This document shows, one piece after another, positions 1 to 6,112 of a DNA stretch of 8,974 nt. Origin of the DNA: Bacillota bacterium (lineage in GTDB: Bacteria; Bacillota; Clostridia; Oscillospirales; Butyricicoccaceae); assembly GCA_030705725.1 (NCBI GenBank), contig JAUZPW010000042.1, positions 1 through 8,974 of the forward strand. The letters run 5' to 3'. The position numbers and the translations under genes were made by a program. Each line of letters begins with the position of its first letter. Within the stretch, counting starts at the first letter, position 1. Under the pieces are notes generated by a model, which saw nothing but the letters and a program-made list of their open reading frames with translations, was not told the DNA's origin and searched no databases.

Positions 1-656
1 AAAAACGAGCTTATCGTATCGTAGGCCGCAGGCACCATCGCGGCGCCCATATTGTTGGCGTCCTTTATTCCGAGATCCTGAACAACCCCGACCGTAGCGT
101 GCGTAATTTTGGGTCCTTTTCCGGATGACGATAAAACGACGCTTCCTGCGCCCGTCACCGTCCACTGCGAGGTGGGCGGCCTCTGCCCCCCGTATTCCAG
201 CGGGTAACGGTATTGGCGCTCAGCCGAACAAAAATGCGAAGATGTAACCGCCGCGGCATGGTCCGCAAACCCGCCATCGATTATAGACGAAGCCAGTATA
301 AGCCCCTCCGCCATAGTCGAGCATGCTCCGTAAAGCCCGAAAAAGGGGACTCCGCTGTCTTTTACGGAAAAAGAAGTGCCTATGCACTGGTTTAAGAGGT
401 CTCCGCCAAAAACGAATTCAAGTGTTTCAAGGCTAATGCCGCTTTTTTGAACGGCAAGGTTCAGCGTGTCCTTCTGCATCCTGCTTTCGGCTTTTTCCCA
501 GGTTGTTTCACCGAACGTCGTATCTTCGTTAATCCTGTCGAATGTTTCCTTAAGCGGCCCCTGGCCTTCCTTTTTGCCCACAATAGACGCATATCCGGTA
601 ATAACCGGCGGGTTCTGAAAGCAAATCGTCTGTTTTCCTGTTTTTTTAACCGCCAT
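1..656 (-). CDS. spoVAD: Stage V sporulation protein AD (partial, 3' end outside window)
   Basis: Reading leftward from ATG at 656-654, the frame stays open for 218 codons and runs off the window edge; the family is about 340 residues, so roughly two thirds is present. The start is supported by GAGGAG about 6 nt upstream, in the short gap after spoVAC. The protein begins MAVKKTGKQTICFQNPPVIT and has a thiolase/KAS III-like fold signature: GGDLLNQC near residues 84-91, then GLYGACSTMAEG near 107-118, with Cys112 in the place of the thiolase nucleophile, and HFCSAERQ near 141. In Bacillus, SpoVAD is a soluble protein on the outer face of the spore inner membrane that binds dipicolinic acid and is needed for Ca-DPA uptake during sporulation and its release in germination. 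Its place directly after spoVAC is the conserved order, so spoVAE is expected beyond position 1. Assignment is firm. Confidence 0.95.
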   Translation of the reverse strand, partial: MAVKKTGKQTICFQNPPVITGYASIVGKKEGQGPLKETFDRINEDTTFGETTWEKAESRMQKDTLNLAVQKSGISLETLEFVFGGDLLNQCIGTSFSVKDSGVPFFGLYGACSTMAEGLILASSIIDGGFADHAAAVTSSHFCSAERQYRYPLEYGGQRPPTSQWTVTGAGSVVLSSSGKGPKITHATVGVVQDLGIKDANNMGAAMVPAAYDTISSF

Positions 657-671
657 ATTATACTCCTCGGC

Positions 672-1115
672 TTACGCCAGGCCGAACAGAATAAGAATCA
701 AACCGTAAATAACGGAAACGCTTATTCCGAACACAAGCACAGGCCCTGCAATCGCAAACATTTTTGCCGCCATTCCAAGCACATAACCTTCGCTTTTAAA
801 CTCCATGGCGGGCGCGACTATTGAGTTCGCAAAACCCGTGACCGGGACGATAGTCCCTGCTCCGGCGAATTTAGCAATATTGTCGTATATTTTTAACCCG
901 GTCAAAAGGGCTCCGATAAAAATAAGCGTAATTGTCATCGCCGTTGCGGACTGCTTTTCGGTAAGTCCAAAATACTGATAAAGGTTATATATCCCCTGCC
1001 CCGCGGCGCAGATCGCCCCTCCCACAAAAAACGCCATTGTAACGTTCTTCGCGATAGGCGATGGCGCCGACTTTTTTTCAGCCAATTTCTGATATTCCGC
1101 TGCTGTCATTTTCAT
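672..1115 (-). CDS. spoVAC: Stage V sporulation protein AC (SpoVA channel membrane subunit)
   Basis: A 147-residue membrane protein, matching the usual ~150 residues of SpoVAC. A charged N-terminus (MKMTAAEYQKLAEKKS) is followed by hydrophobic stretches at about 27-48, 58-78 and 113-147, with the family-like segments AFFVGGAICAAGQGIYNLYQ and GAGTIVPVTGFANSIVAPAM. In Bacillus SpoVAC is part of the spore inner-membrane SpoVA channel that moves Ca-dipicolinate, and it has been reported to act as a mechanosensitive channel. The ATG at 1115-1113 is preceded by GGGAGGAG with suitable spacing. The TAA stop lies 15 nt before the spoVAD start, so the two are surely cotranscribed. The 51-nt gap to the upstream LRR gene has no terminator-like hairpin. 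spoVAA, spoVAB and the sigF operon do not lie directly upstream, which fits the shorter spoVACDE cluster found in many Clostridia. Confidence 0.95.
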   Translation of the reverse strand: MKMTAAEYQKLAEKKSAPSPIAKNVTMAFFVGGAICAAGQGIYNLYQYFGLTEKQSATAMTITLIFIGALLTGLKIYDNIAKFAGAGTIVPVTGFANSIVAPAMEFKSEGYVLGMAAKMFAIAGPVLVFGISVSVIYGLILILFGLA

Positions 1116-1166
1116 GGCTACTCCTCCCTCTTTGGCTATTTTTTCACATGCAGTCGATATTATGCC

Positions 1167-2891
1167 TTAATCCGCCGGTATTCCTTCGACAGCACCCGAC
1201 ACCAAAGTCCCATCACTCTGCTTCGCTCCCGTGTCGGCAAATACTGTTTTTAGCTGCTGGCACTTTTTGAGAGGCGAGTAGTCCGTCACCGGATTGCCTT
1301 GTAAATCGATCAGCGACAGCTTCGTTAAGCTGGCTATGGAAGAAATGTCCTTTATGCGGTTTCGGCTCAGTATCAGCTCGGTTATACCATCGTTTTTCGA
1401 CAGCGGTGATATATTCGCAATGCTGTTGCCGCTCAGGTTTATGCTTTTAAGCCTGTTTAATACAGCAAGCGTACTTATATCAGTAATAAGATTGTCCTTA
1501 AAATCTATAGACTCAAGATCCTTAAGTGAACTTAACGGCGAAAGATCGGCTATGGCGTTATCCTCGCACCTGATCCCCTTAAGTCCCTTTATTTTTGAAA
1601 GCTCGGTTAAGTCCGGTATTTTATTTTTGGAGACATCCAGAAACGAGAGCTTAACAAGGCTAAGAAGCGTCGAAAGGTCGCTTATGCGGTTGTCTGAAAT
1701 GGAAATATAGCTTAACTCCGGTAAACCTGAAAGCGTGCTTACGTCCTGTATGGCATTTTCCGCCGCGTCCAAATAGCAAAGCTTCTTTAAGTCGTCCAGC
1801 TCTGAAAGGTCGCTTATATTATTTCCGGAAATATCGAGCTTTTCGAGATTTTTAAAAGCCGATAGCTCTTCAAGGCTTTCTATTTTATTGTCTGAAAGGT
1901 CAAGCTCTCTTATAAGGCTGAATGAGGAAATCCTGTTTATTATTTCGTTTCCCAGTGAGCACCCCGAGAGCGTCAGCGAGCTTAAGGAAATACCATCGGG
2001 CACTGTGACTAACGGAATCTCACCCTCGAGCTTTTTAAGCTTCAGCTCTTTAAGACCCGTAAAATATTTCAGATCCTTAAAACTTCCGATCGCTCCGCAG
2101 ATTATTTCCCCGTCTTTTGAAACATTGGAAAGGGACTCTATATCCCAAAGCTCGTCCGTCATAAAGGTTCCGTCTTTTTTGCCGAGCGCCTCCCTGGCCA
2201 TTGCCTCGATTCCGGAGTCCGTAAAATAAGCCCTTTCTACAATTCTGTCGAGGTCGTATTCACCCTCGGCAATATCGCTTATAAGCCCGTTGCCGGACAC
2301 ACTGAAGGCTTTTATTACGGTTTTTCCGGTGTCAAGCTCGATAACGTCCGTATAAGCTTTTGCTTCGGTGTCGTCAGCTTCTCCCGTCGTATAATATAGG
2401 CTCCCTTTTTCGCTTTTAAGGTTTACTTCGATCCTTTTTTCATACCTGCCCGGAACGGGCAGCATTTCCGGGGTTTTAGGGCGCATCGATCCGATTTTAA
2501 TCCTCACGTAATCGCTTTTTATATTGTTTAGCAATCGTGAGGCTTTGCTGAATTCTCTTTGTTTTACGTATAACGCCGATAGCCCTATATAATACTCCGT
2601 ATTGTCCGGTTCGGCCTGGATTCCGTCCAGATATGCCTGCTCCGCCGACGCATAATCGTTTTGTGCCAGATATGAGCGGCAAAGGCCAAGCCTTGCGCCG
2701 GTTTTTGACGAGTCGTGAATCAGCGCCTTTTTATAGCATTCGACCGCCTTTGCGTAATCTTTTTTTCCTTCCGCTGAAATGCCACTTTTCTCCTGGAAGC
2801 CGGAAAGCAGCCGGTCCTTTGAAGAAAAAGCTAGAAGGCCCGTCATTGATACAATAAGTAGCGTGCAAAACATAAAAAAAATCTTTCGCAT
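1167..2891 (-). CDS. Secreted/anchored TPR - chitobiase-C-like - leucine-rich-repeat protein
   Basis: A 574-residue protein of unknown function. The ATG at 2891-2889 is chosen because AAAGGGG lies 8 nt upstream and the protein then opens with a signal sequence (MRKIFFMFCTLLIVSMTGLL). The frame itself is open to 3044, but the extra 51 codons would start inside the gapA terminator. Residues 4-22 are a hydrophobic helix; A-F-S at 21-23 would suit signal peptidase I, and no lipobox Cys is present. Residues ~37-126 look like two to three TPR units (EGKKDYAKAVECYKKAL, NDYASAEQAYLDGIQAEP). Residues ~140-214 resemble a chitobiase C-terminal-type beta domain (GSLYYTTGEADD, GKTVIKAFSVSGNGLISD). Residues ~218-265 resemble an LRR cap, and ~270-552 hold about twelve 21-22-residue repeats of SDS22/internalin type (ISDNRISDLSTLLSLVKLSF). 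It should act outside the cytoplasmic membrane in protein binding. It precedes spoVAC by 51 nt in the same direction, hinting at but not proving a sporulation link. Confidence 0.85.
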   Translation of the reverse strand: MRKIFFMFCTLLIVSMTGLLAFSSKDRLLSGFQEKSGISAEGKKDYAKAVECYKKALIHDSSKTGARLGLCRSYLAQNDYASAEQAYLDGIQAEPDNTEYYIGLSALYVKQREFSKASRLLNNIKSDYVRIKIGSMRPKTPEMLPVPGRYEKRIEVNLKSEKGSLYYTTGEADDTEAKAYTDVIELDTGKTVIKAFSVSGNGLISDIAEGEYDLDRIVERAYFTDSGIEAMAREALGKKDGTFMTDELWDIESLSNVSKDGEIICGAIGSFKDLKYFTGLKELKLKKLEGEIPLVTVPDGISLSSLTLSGCSLGNEIINRISSFSLIRELDLSDNKIESLEELSAFKNLEKLDISGNNISDLSELDDLKKLCYLDAAENAIQDVSTLSGLPELSYISISDNRISDLSTLLSLVKLSFLDVSKNKIPDLTELSKIKGLKGIRCEDNAIADLSPLSSLKDLESIDFKDNLITDISTLAVLNRLKSINLSGNSIANISPLSKNDGITELILSRNRIKDISSIASLTKLSLIDLQGNPVTDYSPLKKCQQLKTVFADTGAKQSDGTLVSGAVEGIPAD

Positions 2892-2898
2892 CAAAATC

Positions 2899-3002
2899 GC
2901 CCCTTTATCAGTTCCTGAAAAGTTTTCCCCGTTTCCCGCAATTAATTTAAGCGAAAATTTAGAAGAACCGAAAAAATCTGCCTGATTCTCTGATAAAGGG
3001 GC
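2899..3002 (-). promoter_or_regulatory. Leader of the LRR gene with a 13-bp inverted repeat masking its SD
   Basis: Positions 2899-2911 (GCCCCTTTATCAG) and 2990-3002 (CTGATAAAGGGGC) are perfect reverse complements separated by 78 nt. In the gene's direction the 3' arm contains the AAAGGGG Shine-Dalgarno of the LRR gene, so pairing of the arms in mRNA would hide the ribosome binding site. The 203-nt gap 2892-3094 holds only this repeat, an 8-bp direct repeat (AAGAACCG at 2963-2970 and 3003-3010) and the gapA terminator. I do not recognise a known riboswitch here and could not place a convincing promoter. If transcription starts inside the loop, the repeat would instead be a DNA-level element such as a pair of protein-binding sites. 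Confidence 0.45.
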
Positions 3003-3044
3003 AAGAACCGTTTGCACGTCATAACATATCCTGAAATAAAGCAT

Positions 3045-3078
3045 AAAAAAACGTCTGCGGATTAATCCACAGACGTTT
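3045..3078 (-). terminator. Rho-independent terminator of gapA
   Basis: Arms at 3049-3060 and 3067-3078 form AAACGTCTG paired with CAGACGTTT, one C-A mismatch, and a GG/CC continuation around an ATTAAT loop. In the minus direction the stem runs straight into seven T residues (the A tract 3045-3051 on the plus strand). It begins 17 nt after the gapA stop codon, which makes gapA a monocistronic unit and separates it from the LRR gene. Confidence 0.88.
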
Positions 3079-3094
3079 AATAATCAAATCGGCT

Positions 3095-4105
3095 TTATTC
3101 GTGATCCACTTTAGACATATGACAGACGAGGTCTAAAACCTTGTTTGAATAACCCCATTCATTATCATACCAGGATACAAGCTTAACGAATCTGTCGGTA
3201 AGCGCTATGCCCGCTTTTTTATCAAAAATGGAGGTGCGGGAGTCGTGGATGAAATCGGACGAGACAACGTCTTCATCGGTATAGCCCAGGATTCCCTTGA
3301 GCGGTCCCTCGGAAGCCGTCTTAATAGCCTGGCAGATTTCATCGTAGGTAGCCGGTTTTGCGAGATTGACGGTAAGGTCAACTACGGAAACATCCAGCGT
3401 TGGTACGCGGAAAGACATTCCGGTCAGCTTGCCGTTTAATTCCGGGATAACCTTGCCGACTGCTTTAGCGGCTCCGGTAGAGCTTGGGATAATATTGCCG
3501 GAAGCGGCGCGTCCGCCTCTCCAGTCTTTTTTGGACGGGGAGTCAACCGTTTTCTGGGTGGCAGTGGTTGAATGCACCGTGGTCATAAGTCCGTCGGTAA
3601 TGCCGAAACTGTCGTTTATTACTTTTGCGAGAGGGGCCAGGCAGTTCGTCGTGCAGGATGCGTTCGATACAACCTTCATATCCTTAACATACTTGTCCTG
3701 GTTTACGCCCATAACGAACATCGGCGCGTCAGCGCTGGGTGCTGAAATAACAACCTTTTTGGCTCCCGCCTGAAGGTGCGCGCTGGCTTTCTCCGTGGTC
3801 GTAAATACGCCTGTCGATTCAACGATATATTCCGCTCCGACCTTGGCCCATGGAATTTCAGACGGCTCTTTACAGGCAAAGAACTCAATTCTTTTGCCGT
3901 TTACGGTGATTGACGAATCGTCGTAAGTTACTGTTCCGTCGAATTTTCCGTGTATTGTATCGAATTTCAGCATATATGCCATGTAATCAGGGGTCATAAA
4001 CGGATCGTTTATGCCTACAAATTCAACCTTCGAATTTGCAATACCCGCACGGAATACCAACCGGCCTATGCGGCCAAAGCCATTAATGCCAACTTTAATG
4101 CTCAC
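3095..4105 (-). CDS. gapA: Glyceraldehyde-3-phosphate dehydrogenase, type I (NAD)
   Basis: A full-length 336-residue glycolytic GAPDH, which oxidises glyceraldehyde 3-phosphate with NAD+ and phosphate to 1,3-bisphosphoglycerate in the cytosol. The Rossmann motif INGFGRIGR is at residues 7-15. Asp34 in GINDP is the usual NAD-selecting acidic residue at the end of strand 2. The active site is SNASCTTN with Cys151, and the catalytic His178 lies in TTVHSTTATQ. WYDNEWGYSN near the C-terminus is a family hallmark. The start is GTG at 4105-4103, set by a perfect AAGGAGG 8 nt upstream; no ATG fits better. A sigma-A promoter lies upstream and a terminator directly downstream, so it is transcribed alone. 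No pgk or tpi gene follows and no cggR-type regulator precedes it. Confidence 0.98.
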   Translation of the reverse strand: MSIKVGINGFGRIGRLVFRAGIANSKVEFVGINDPFMTPDYMAYMLKFDTIHGKFDGTVTYDDSSITVNGKRIEFFACKEPSEIPWAKVGAEYIVESTGVFTTTEKASAHLQAGAKKVVISAPSADAPMFVMGVNQDKYVKDMKVVSNASCTTNCLAPLAKVINDSFGITDGLMTTVHSTTATQKTVDSPSKKDWRGGRAASGNIIPSSTGAAKAVGKVIPELNGKLTGMSFRVPTLDVSVVDLTVNLAKPATYDEICQAIKTASEGPLKGILGYTDEDVVSSDFIHDSRTSIFDKKAGIALTDRFVKLVSWYDNEWGYSNKVLDLVCHMSKVDHE

Positions 4106-4146
4106 AAAAATTTCCTCCTTTATAAATTGAAAAACCAGACAAAGAT

Positions 4147-4175
4147 ATTATACAACGAAACGTTTTTATCAGCAA
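4147..4175 (-). promoter_or_regulatory. Sigma-A promoter of gapA
   Basis: Reading the minus strand, a perfect -10 box TATAAT (4152-4147) is preceded by exactly 17 nt and TTGCTG (4175-4170), which matches the -35 consensus in its TTG. Transcription should start near 4140, giving a leader of about 35 nt before the GTG start. No operator was recognised. Confidence 0.75.
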
Positions 4176-4267
4176 GCATCGTTTTACAAAAATGAAAGAT
4201 TTTACCCTCATTTCATGCAAAAAGTACAAAGAAAAGCGTCAAAAACGATTTAAATCAGGTGGTGTTA

Positions 4268-5395
4268 ATGACGGATAAAGACAGTATAAGCCGAGACTCG
4301 GCTGTAATAGTTAAAATTATGGAATTATTAGGCTCGTTCGATGAAATTCTGGTTATTACCACGTCGTCCGGAAGAATACTCTTTGCCAGCTCCGCGGCAA
4401 AAGAATTTTTTCTCTCGGATATAACGGGCAGGAATATAAATGACATTATTGACGATAACAGCGCTTCTATACTCATATCGCAGGGATTTTGCGGAAACCC
4501 CATCACTCTGCACACCGAATATTCCGGCTCGCGCCTTACATTATCGATGCTTCCCTGCATAGGCTATCTTGTAATTACGGCGGTTCCGTCTCCGGGAGCA
4601 GGGTTTAAGGAAACGCGGGCGGAGTTTTCGTTTTATGCGGGCTGCGAATTAAGGGATGCCTTATCCTCACTGTTTTCGGCGTTTTCGGTTCTTTCGTCTA
4701 AGGGCCTGACTGAGGAAAAGCGCTCGAAATCGCTTGGTGTAGTAAACAGAAACCTGCACCGGCTTTTAAGGCTTACGAATAATATGTCGGACCTCGGCAG
4801 GAGCCTTACAGACGAGTGGTCGCTTAATCCGTCGTCTTCCGATATTTCGGCTTTCTGTAAAGACATAGCGGATACGCTGATTCCTCACTGCAGGGCACGC
4901 GGTATAACCCTTGTCACCGAGTGCCCCGATTATCCCATCGTCTGTGACTTCGACAAGGAAAAGCTCGAGCGCGCTATTCTGAACATTTTTTCAAATTCCA
5001 TGCTAAATACTAAGGAAAACGGCCTTATATCGCTGCACCTGAAAAAGCAGGGAAATAATATTATAATACGCATTTTTGATAACGGGTGCGGAATACCGGA
5101 AGCCGAGCTTCCCTTTGCATTCTCGCATTATTCGGCCCCGCCGGCGATGGCTCTCGGTAAGCGCTTCGGCGCGGGGTTCGGCCTTGCTGTGGCTAAAGCC
5201 GTAATGACGCTTCACGGCGGATCGATCATGCTTGAAAGCAGTGAAAACGAAGGCACAACCGTCACGCTCTCTCTGTGCTGCGGCCTGCCGAAGGGAACGT
5301 CCGCCGTTTTGCCACAGACGGTTTCATCAGGCGGTTTTTCGCCTCTTTTACTGGAACTTTCCTCTGTTTTGGACAGTCGGGAGTATATAGTTTAA
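4268..5395 (+). CDS. Histidine-kinase-like sensor protein lacking the H-box histidine
   Basis: A 375-residue soluble protein with no membrane segment. The ATG at 4268 is preferred because AGGTGG (4257-4262) is correctly spaced for it; GTG at 4259 has no ribosome binding site of its own. Residues ~12-105 look like a PAS-type sensor domain (DEILVITTSSGRILFASSAA). Residues ~117-177 align with a dimerisation/phosphoacceptor domain, but the motif reads AGCELRDAL where kinases have SHELRTPL, so Cys126 (TGC at 4643-4645) replaces the phosphorylated His. The ATPase domain (~205-345) looks intact: N-box LERAILNIFSNS (Asn233), G1 DNGCGIP from Asp261, F-box-like FAFSHYS, G2 RFGAGFGLAVAK and NEGTTVTLSL. 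No response regulator gene adjoins it. It may be a regulatory pseudokinase, or may act as an ATP-binding scaffold; the stimulus is unknown. Its last 48 bases overlap the end of folT on the other strand. Confidence 0.85.
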   Translation: MTDKDSISRDSAVIVKIMELLGSFDEILVITTSSGRILFASSAAKEFFLSDITGRNINDIIDDNSASILISQGFCGNPITLHTEYSGSRLTLSMLPCIGYLVITAVPSPGAGFKETRAEFSFYAGCELRDALSSLFSAFSVLSSKGLTEEKRSKSLGVVNRNLHRLLRLTNNMSDLGRSLTDEWSLNPSSSDISAFCKDIADTLIPHCRARGITLVTECPDYPIVCDFDKEKLERAILNIFSNSMLNTKENGLISLHLKKQGNNIIIRIFDNGCGIPEAELPFAFSHYSAPPAMALGKRFGAGFGLAVAKAVMTLHGGSIMLESSENEGTTVTLSLCCGLPKGTSAVLPQTVSSGGFSPLLLELSSVLDSREYIV

Positions 5396-5908
5396 TATCA
5401 GCATAAGTATAACCACCTCGAAAGGCAGCATCAAAACGTTTTTTACAATGCTTTTGGCGAGAAAGTAATAGTAGCCCTTGCCAAAAAGGATTGAGCTCCA
5501 TAAGGCTCCGAGACCCACGTTTATAAGAAGATTCACAGTTAGCTTTGCAAAGAAAACCTTAATAACGGTTATCCTGCTTTTATAGAAAAACAGAGCGAAA
5601 ATAAACGCGGACAGCATCGTGCTCAAAGTATACCCCGGAAAAAACGCGCCCGTGGGGTGAATTAAAAATCCGACCAGGTCGGCCGCCACGCCATAGATAA
5701 GTGCCACAACCGGGCCGTATACCGCCGCCCCTGCGGCGGAAGCAATAAATGTAAAATAAATACGCAGGTTTATACCAACAGGGATGAAAAACGAACCGAC
5801 AGCGACTGAAAGTGAAACCATAAGTGCGGCAAAGACAATAGAACCGGGCTTTTTTAATTCTTTTGCGGCGCTTTTCCAGTACTCCCTGCAAAAGGGCGAA
5901 CAGGACAT
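5348..5908 (-). CDS. folT: Folate-family ECF transporter S component (FolT-like)
   Basis: A 186-residue integral membrane protein with about six hydrophobic segments, typical in size for the substrate-binding S component of an energy-coupling factor transporter. Family features are IPVGINLRIYF (42-52), a GPVVALIYGVAADLVGFL stretch (65-82) and PTGAFFPGYTLS (85-96), characteristic of the folate group. It should bind folate or a reduced folate and pair with a shared ECF module (EcfT, EcfA, EcfA') encoded elsewhere; none is in this window. The start is ATG at 5908-5906, 6-7 nt after AGAGGAGG. The frame is open to 5992, but that extension runs into the riboswitch and is not coding. The upstream THF riboswitch independently supports folate as ligand. 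Expression is probably limited at translation by SD sequestration. The 3' end overlaps the kinase-like gene tail to tail. Confidence 0.93.
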   Translation of the reverse strand: MSCSPFCREYWKSAAKELKKPGSIVFAALMVSLSVAVGSFFIPVGINLRIYFTFIASAAGAAVYGPVVALIYGVAADLVGFLIHPTGAFFPGYTLSTMLSAFIFALFFYKSRITVIKVFFAKLTVNLLINVGLGALWSSILFGKGYYYFLAKSIVKNVLMLPFEVVILMLILNYILPTVQNRGKFQ

Positions 5909-5915
5909 AAAAATA

Positions 5916-5947
5916 CCTCCTCTAAAATTTAAGCCACATAGAGGAGG
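5916..5947 (-). promoter_or_regulatory. SD-sequestering hairpin, expression platform of the THF riboswitch
   Basis: In the folT mRNA, CCTCCTCTA (5947-5939) is perfectly complementary to TAGAGGAGG (5924-5916), which contains the folT Shine-Dalgarno. The 14-nt loop is 5938-5925. An alternative small pairing of GGAG (about 5956-5953) with the CTCC of the anti-SD strand lies just after the aptamer and could free the ribosome binding site. There is no U-tract, so control should be translational rather than by termination. Confidence 0.8.
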
Positions 5948-5959
5948 CATTACTCCGGT

Positions 5960-6067
5960 ATGCAGCAGCGGGATGCGGCAAATGTACTGCAAACCTTTCG
6001 GTTTTTCGTCCGGAAATCAACTCCCTGTATCTCCGGCACTAAAGACACACACTTGCCTACTCTGCAT
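5960..6067 (-). ncRNA. Tetrahydrofolate (THF) riboswitch aptamer, class I
   Basis: The folT leader matches the conserved THF element as I remember it. P1 is ATGCAG (6067-6062) paired with CTGCAT (5965-5960), followed by the conserved AGTAG. P2 pairs GGCAAGTGT with ACATTTGCC with one G-U. P3 is CCGGA with TCCGG, enclosing the conserved CAGGGAGTTGA segment. Then come GGACGAAAA, a small hairpin AAACC-GAAA-GGTTT, GCAGTA, and the conserved GCCGCATCCCGCTG before the 3' strand of P1. The class binds reduced folates and typically precedes folT or folate biosynthesis genes, and here the next gene is folT. Ligand binding probably favours the SD-masked state, lowering folate uptake when folate is ample. 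Confidence 0.9.
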
Positions 6068-6076
6068 CATTTTGTT

Positions 6077-6108
6077 AGCCCTGCCAACCCATTAGGCGTT
6101 GCAGGGCT
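6077..6108 (-). other. Hairpin between gpi and the folT riboswitch
   Basis: AGCCCTGC (6077-6084) and GCAGGGCT (6101-6108) form a perfect 8-bp stem with partial extra pairing inside. It begins a few nt after the gpi stop codon. In the gpi direction the stem is followed by AACAAAATG, not a U-run, so it is a poor intrinsic terminator. It could be a processed 3' end of the gpi mRNA, or a 5'-end hairpin of a folT transcript if the promoter candidate at 6115-6142 is used. Confidence 0.45.
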
Positions 6109-6112
6109 TATA

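Noticed and set aside
213..824. Plus-strand open frames (213-395, 447-824) over spoVAD and spoVAC
   Set aside because: They are antisense to clearly recognisable spoVA genes and encode basic, low-complexity peptides without family features.
1155..1190. Sigma-G-like promoter before spoVAC (GAATA, then CATAATA on the minus strand)
   Set aside because: The -10 matches the sigma-G pattern, but the spacer is 14 nt instead of 17-18, so it is not strong enough to call.
2892..3044. N-terminal extension of the LRR protein frame up to 3044
   Set aside because: It begins in the gapA terminator, lacks a ribosome binding site, and would bury the signal sequence 51 residues inside. The ATG at 2891 has a good SD.
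4176..4257. ATGAAA/TTTCAT inverted repeat and the GATTTAAATC palindrome (4247-4256) in the gapA-kinase gap as operators
   Set aside because: Both are short, AT-rich and of a size expected by chance; no known operator consensus fits.
5909..5992. N-terminal extension of FolT up to 5992
   Set aside because: It overlaps the THF aptamer and SD-sequestering stem; the strong AGGAGG serves the ATG at 5908.
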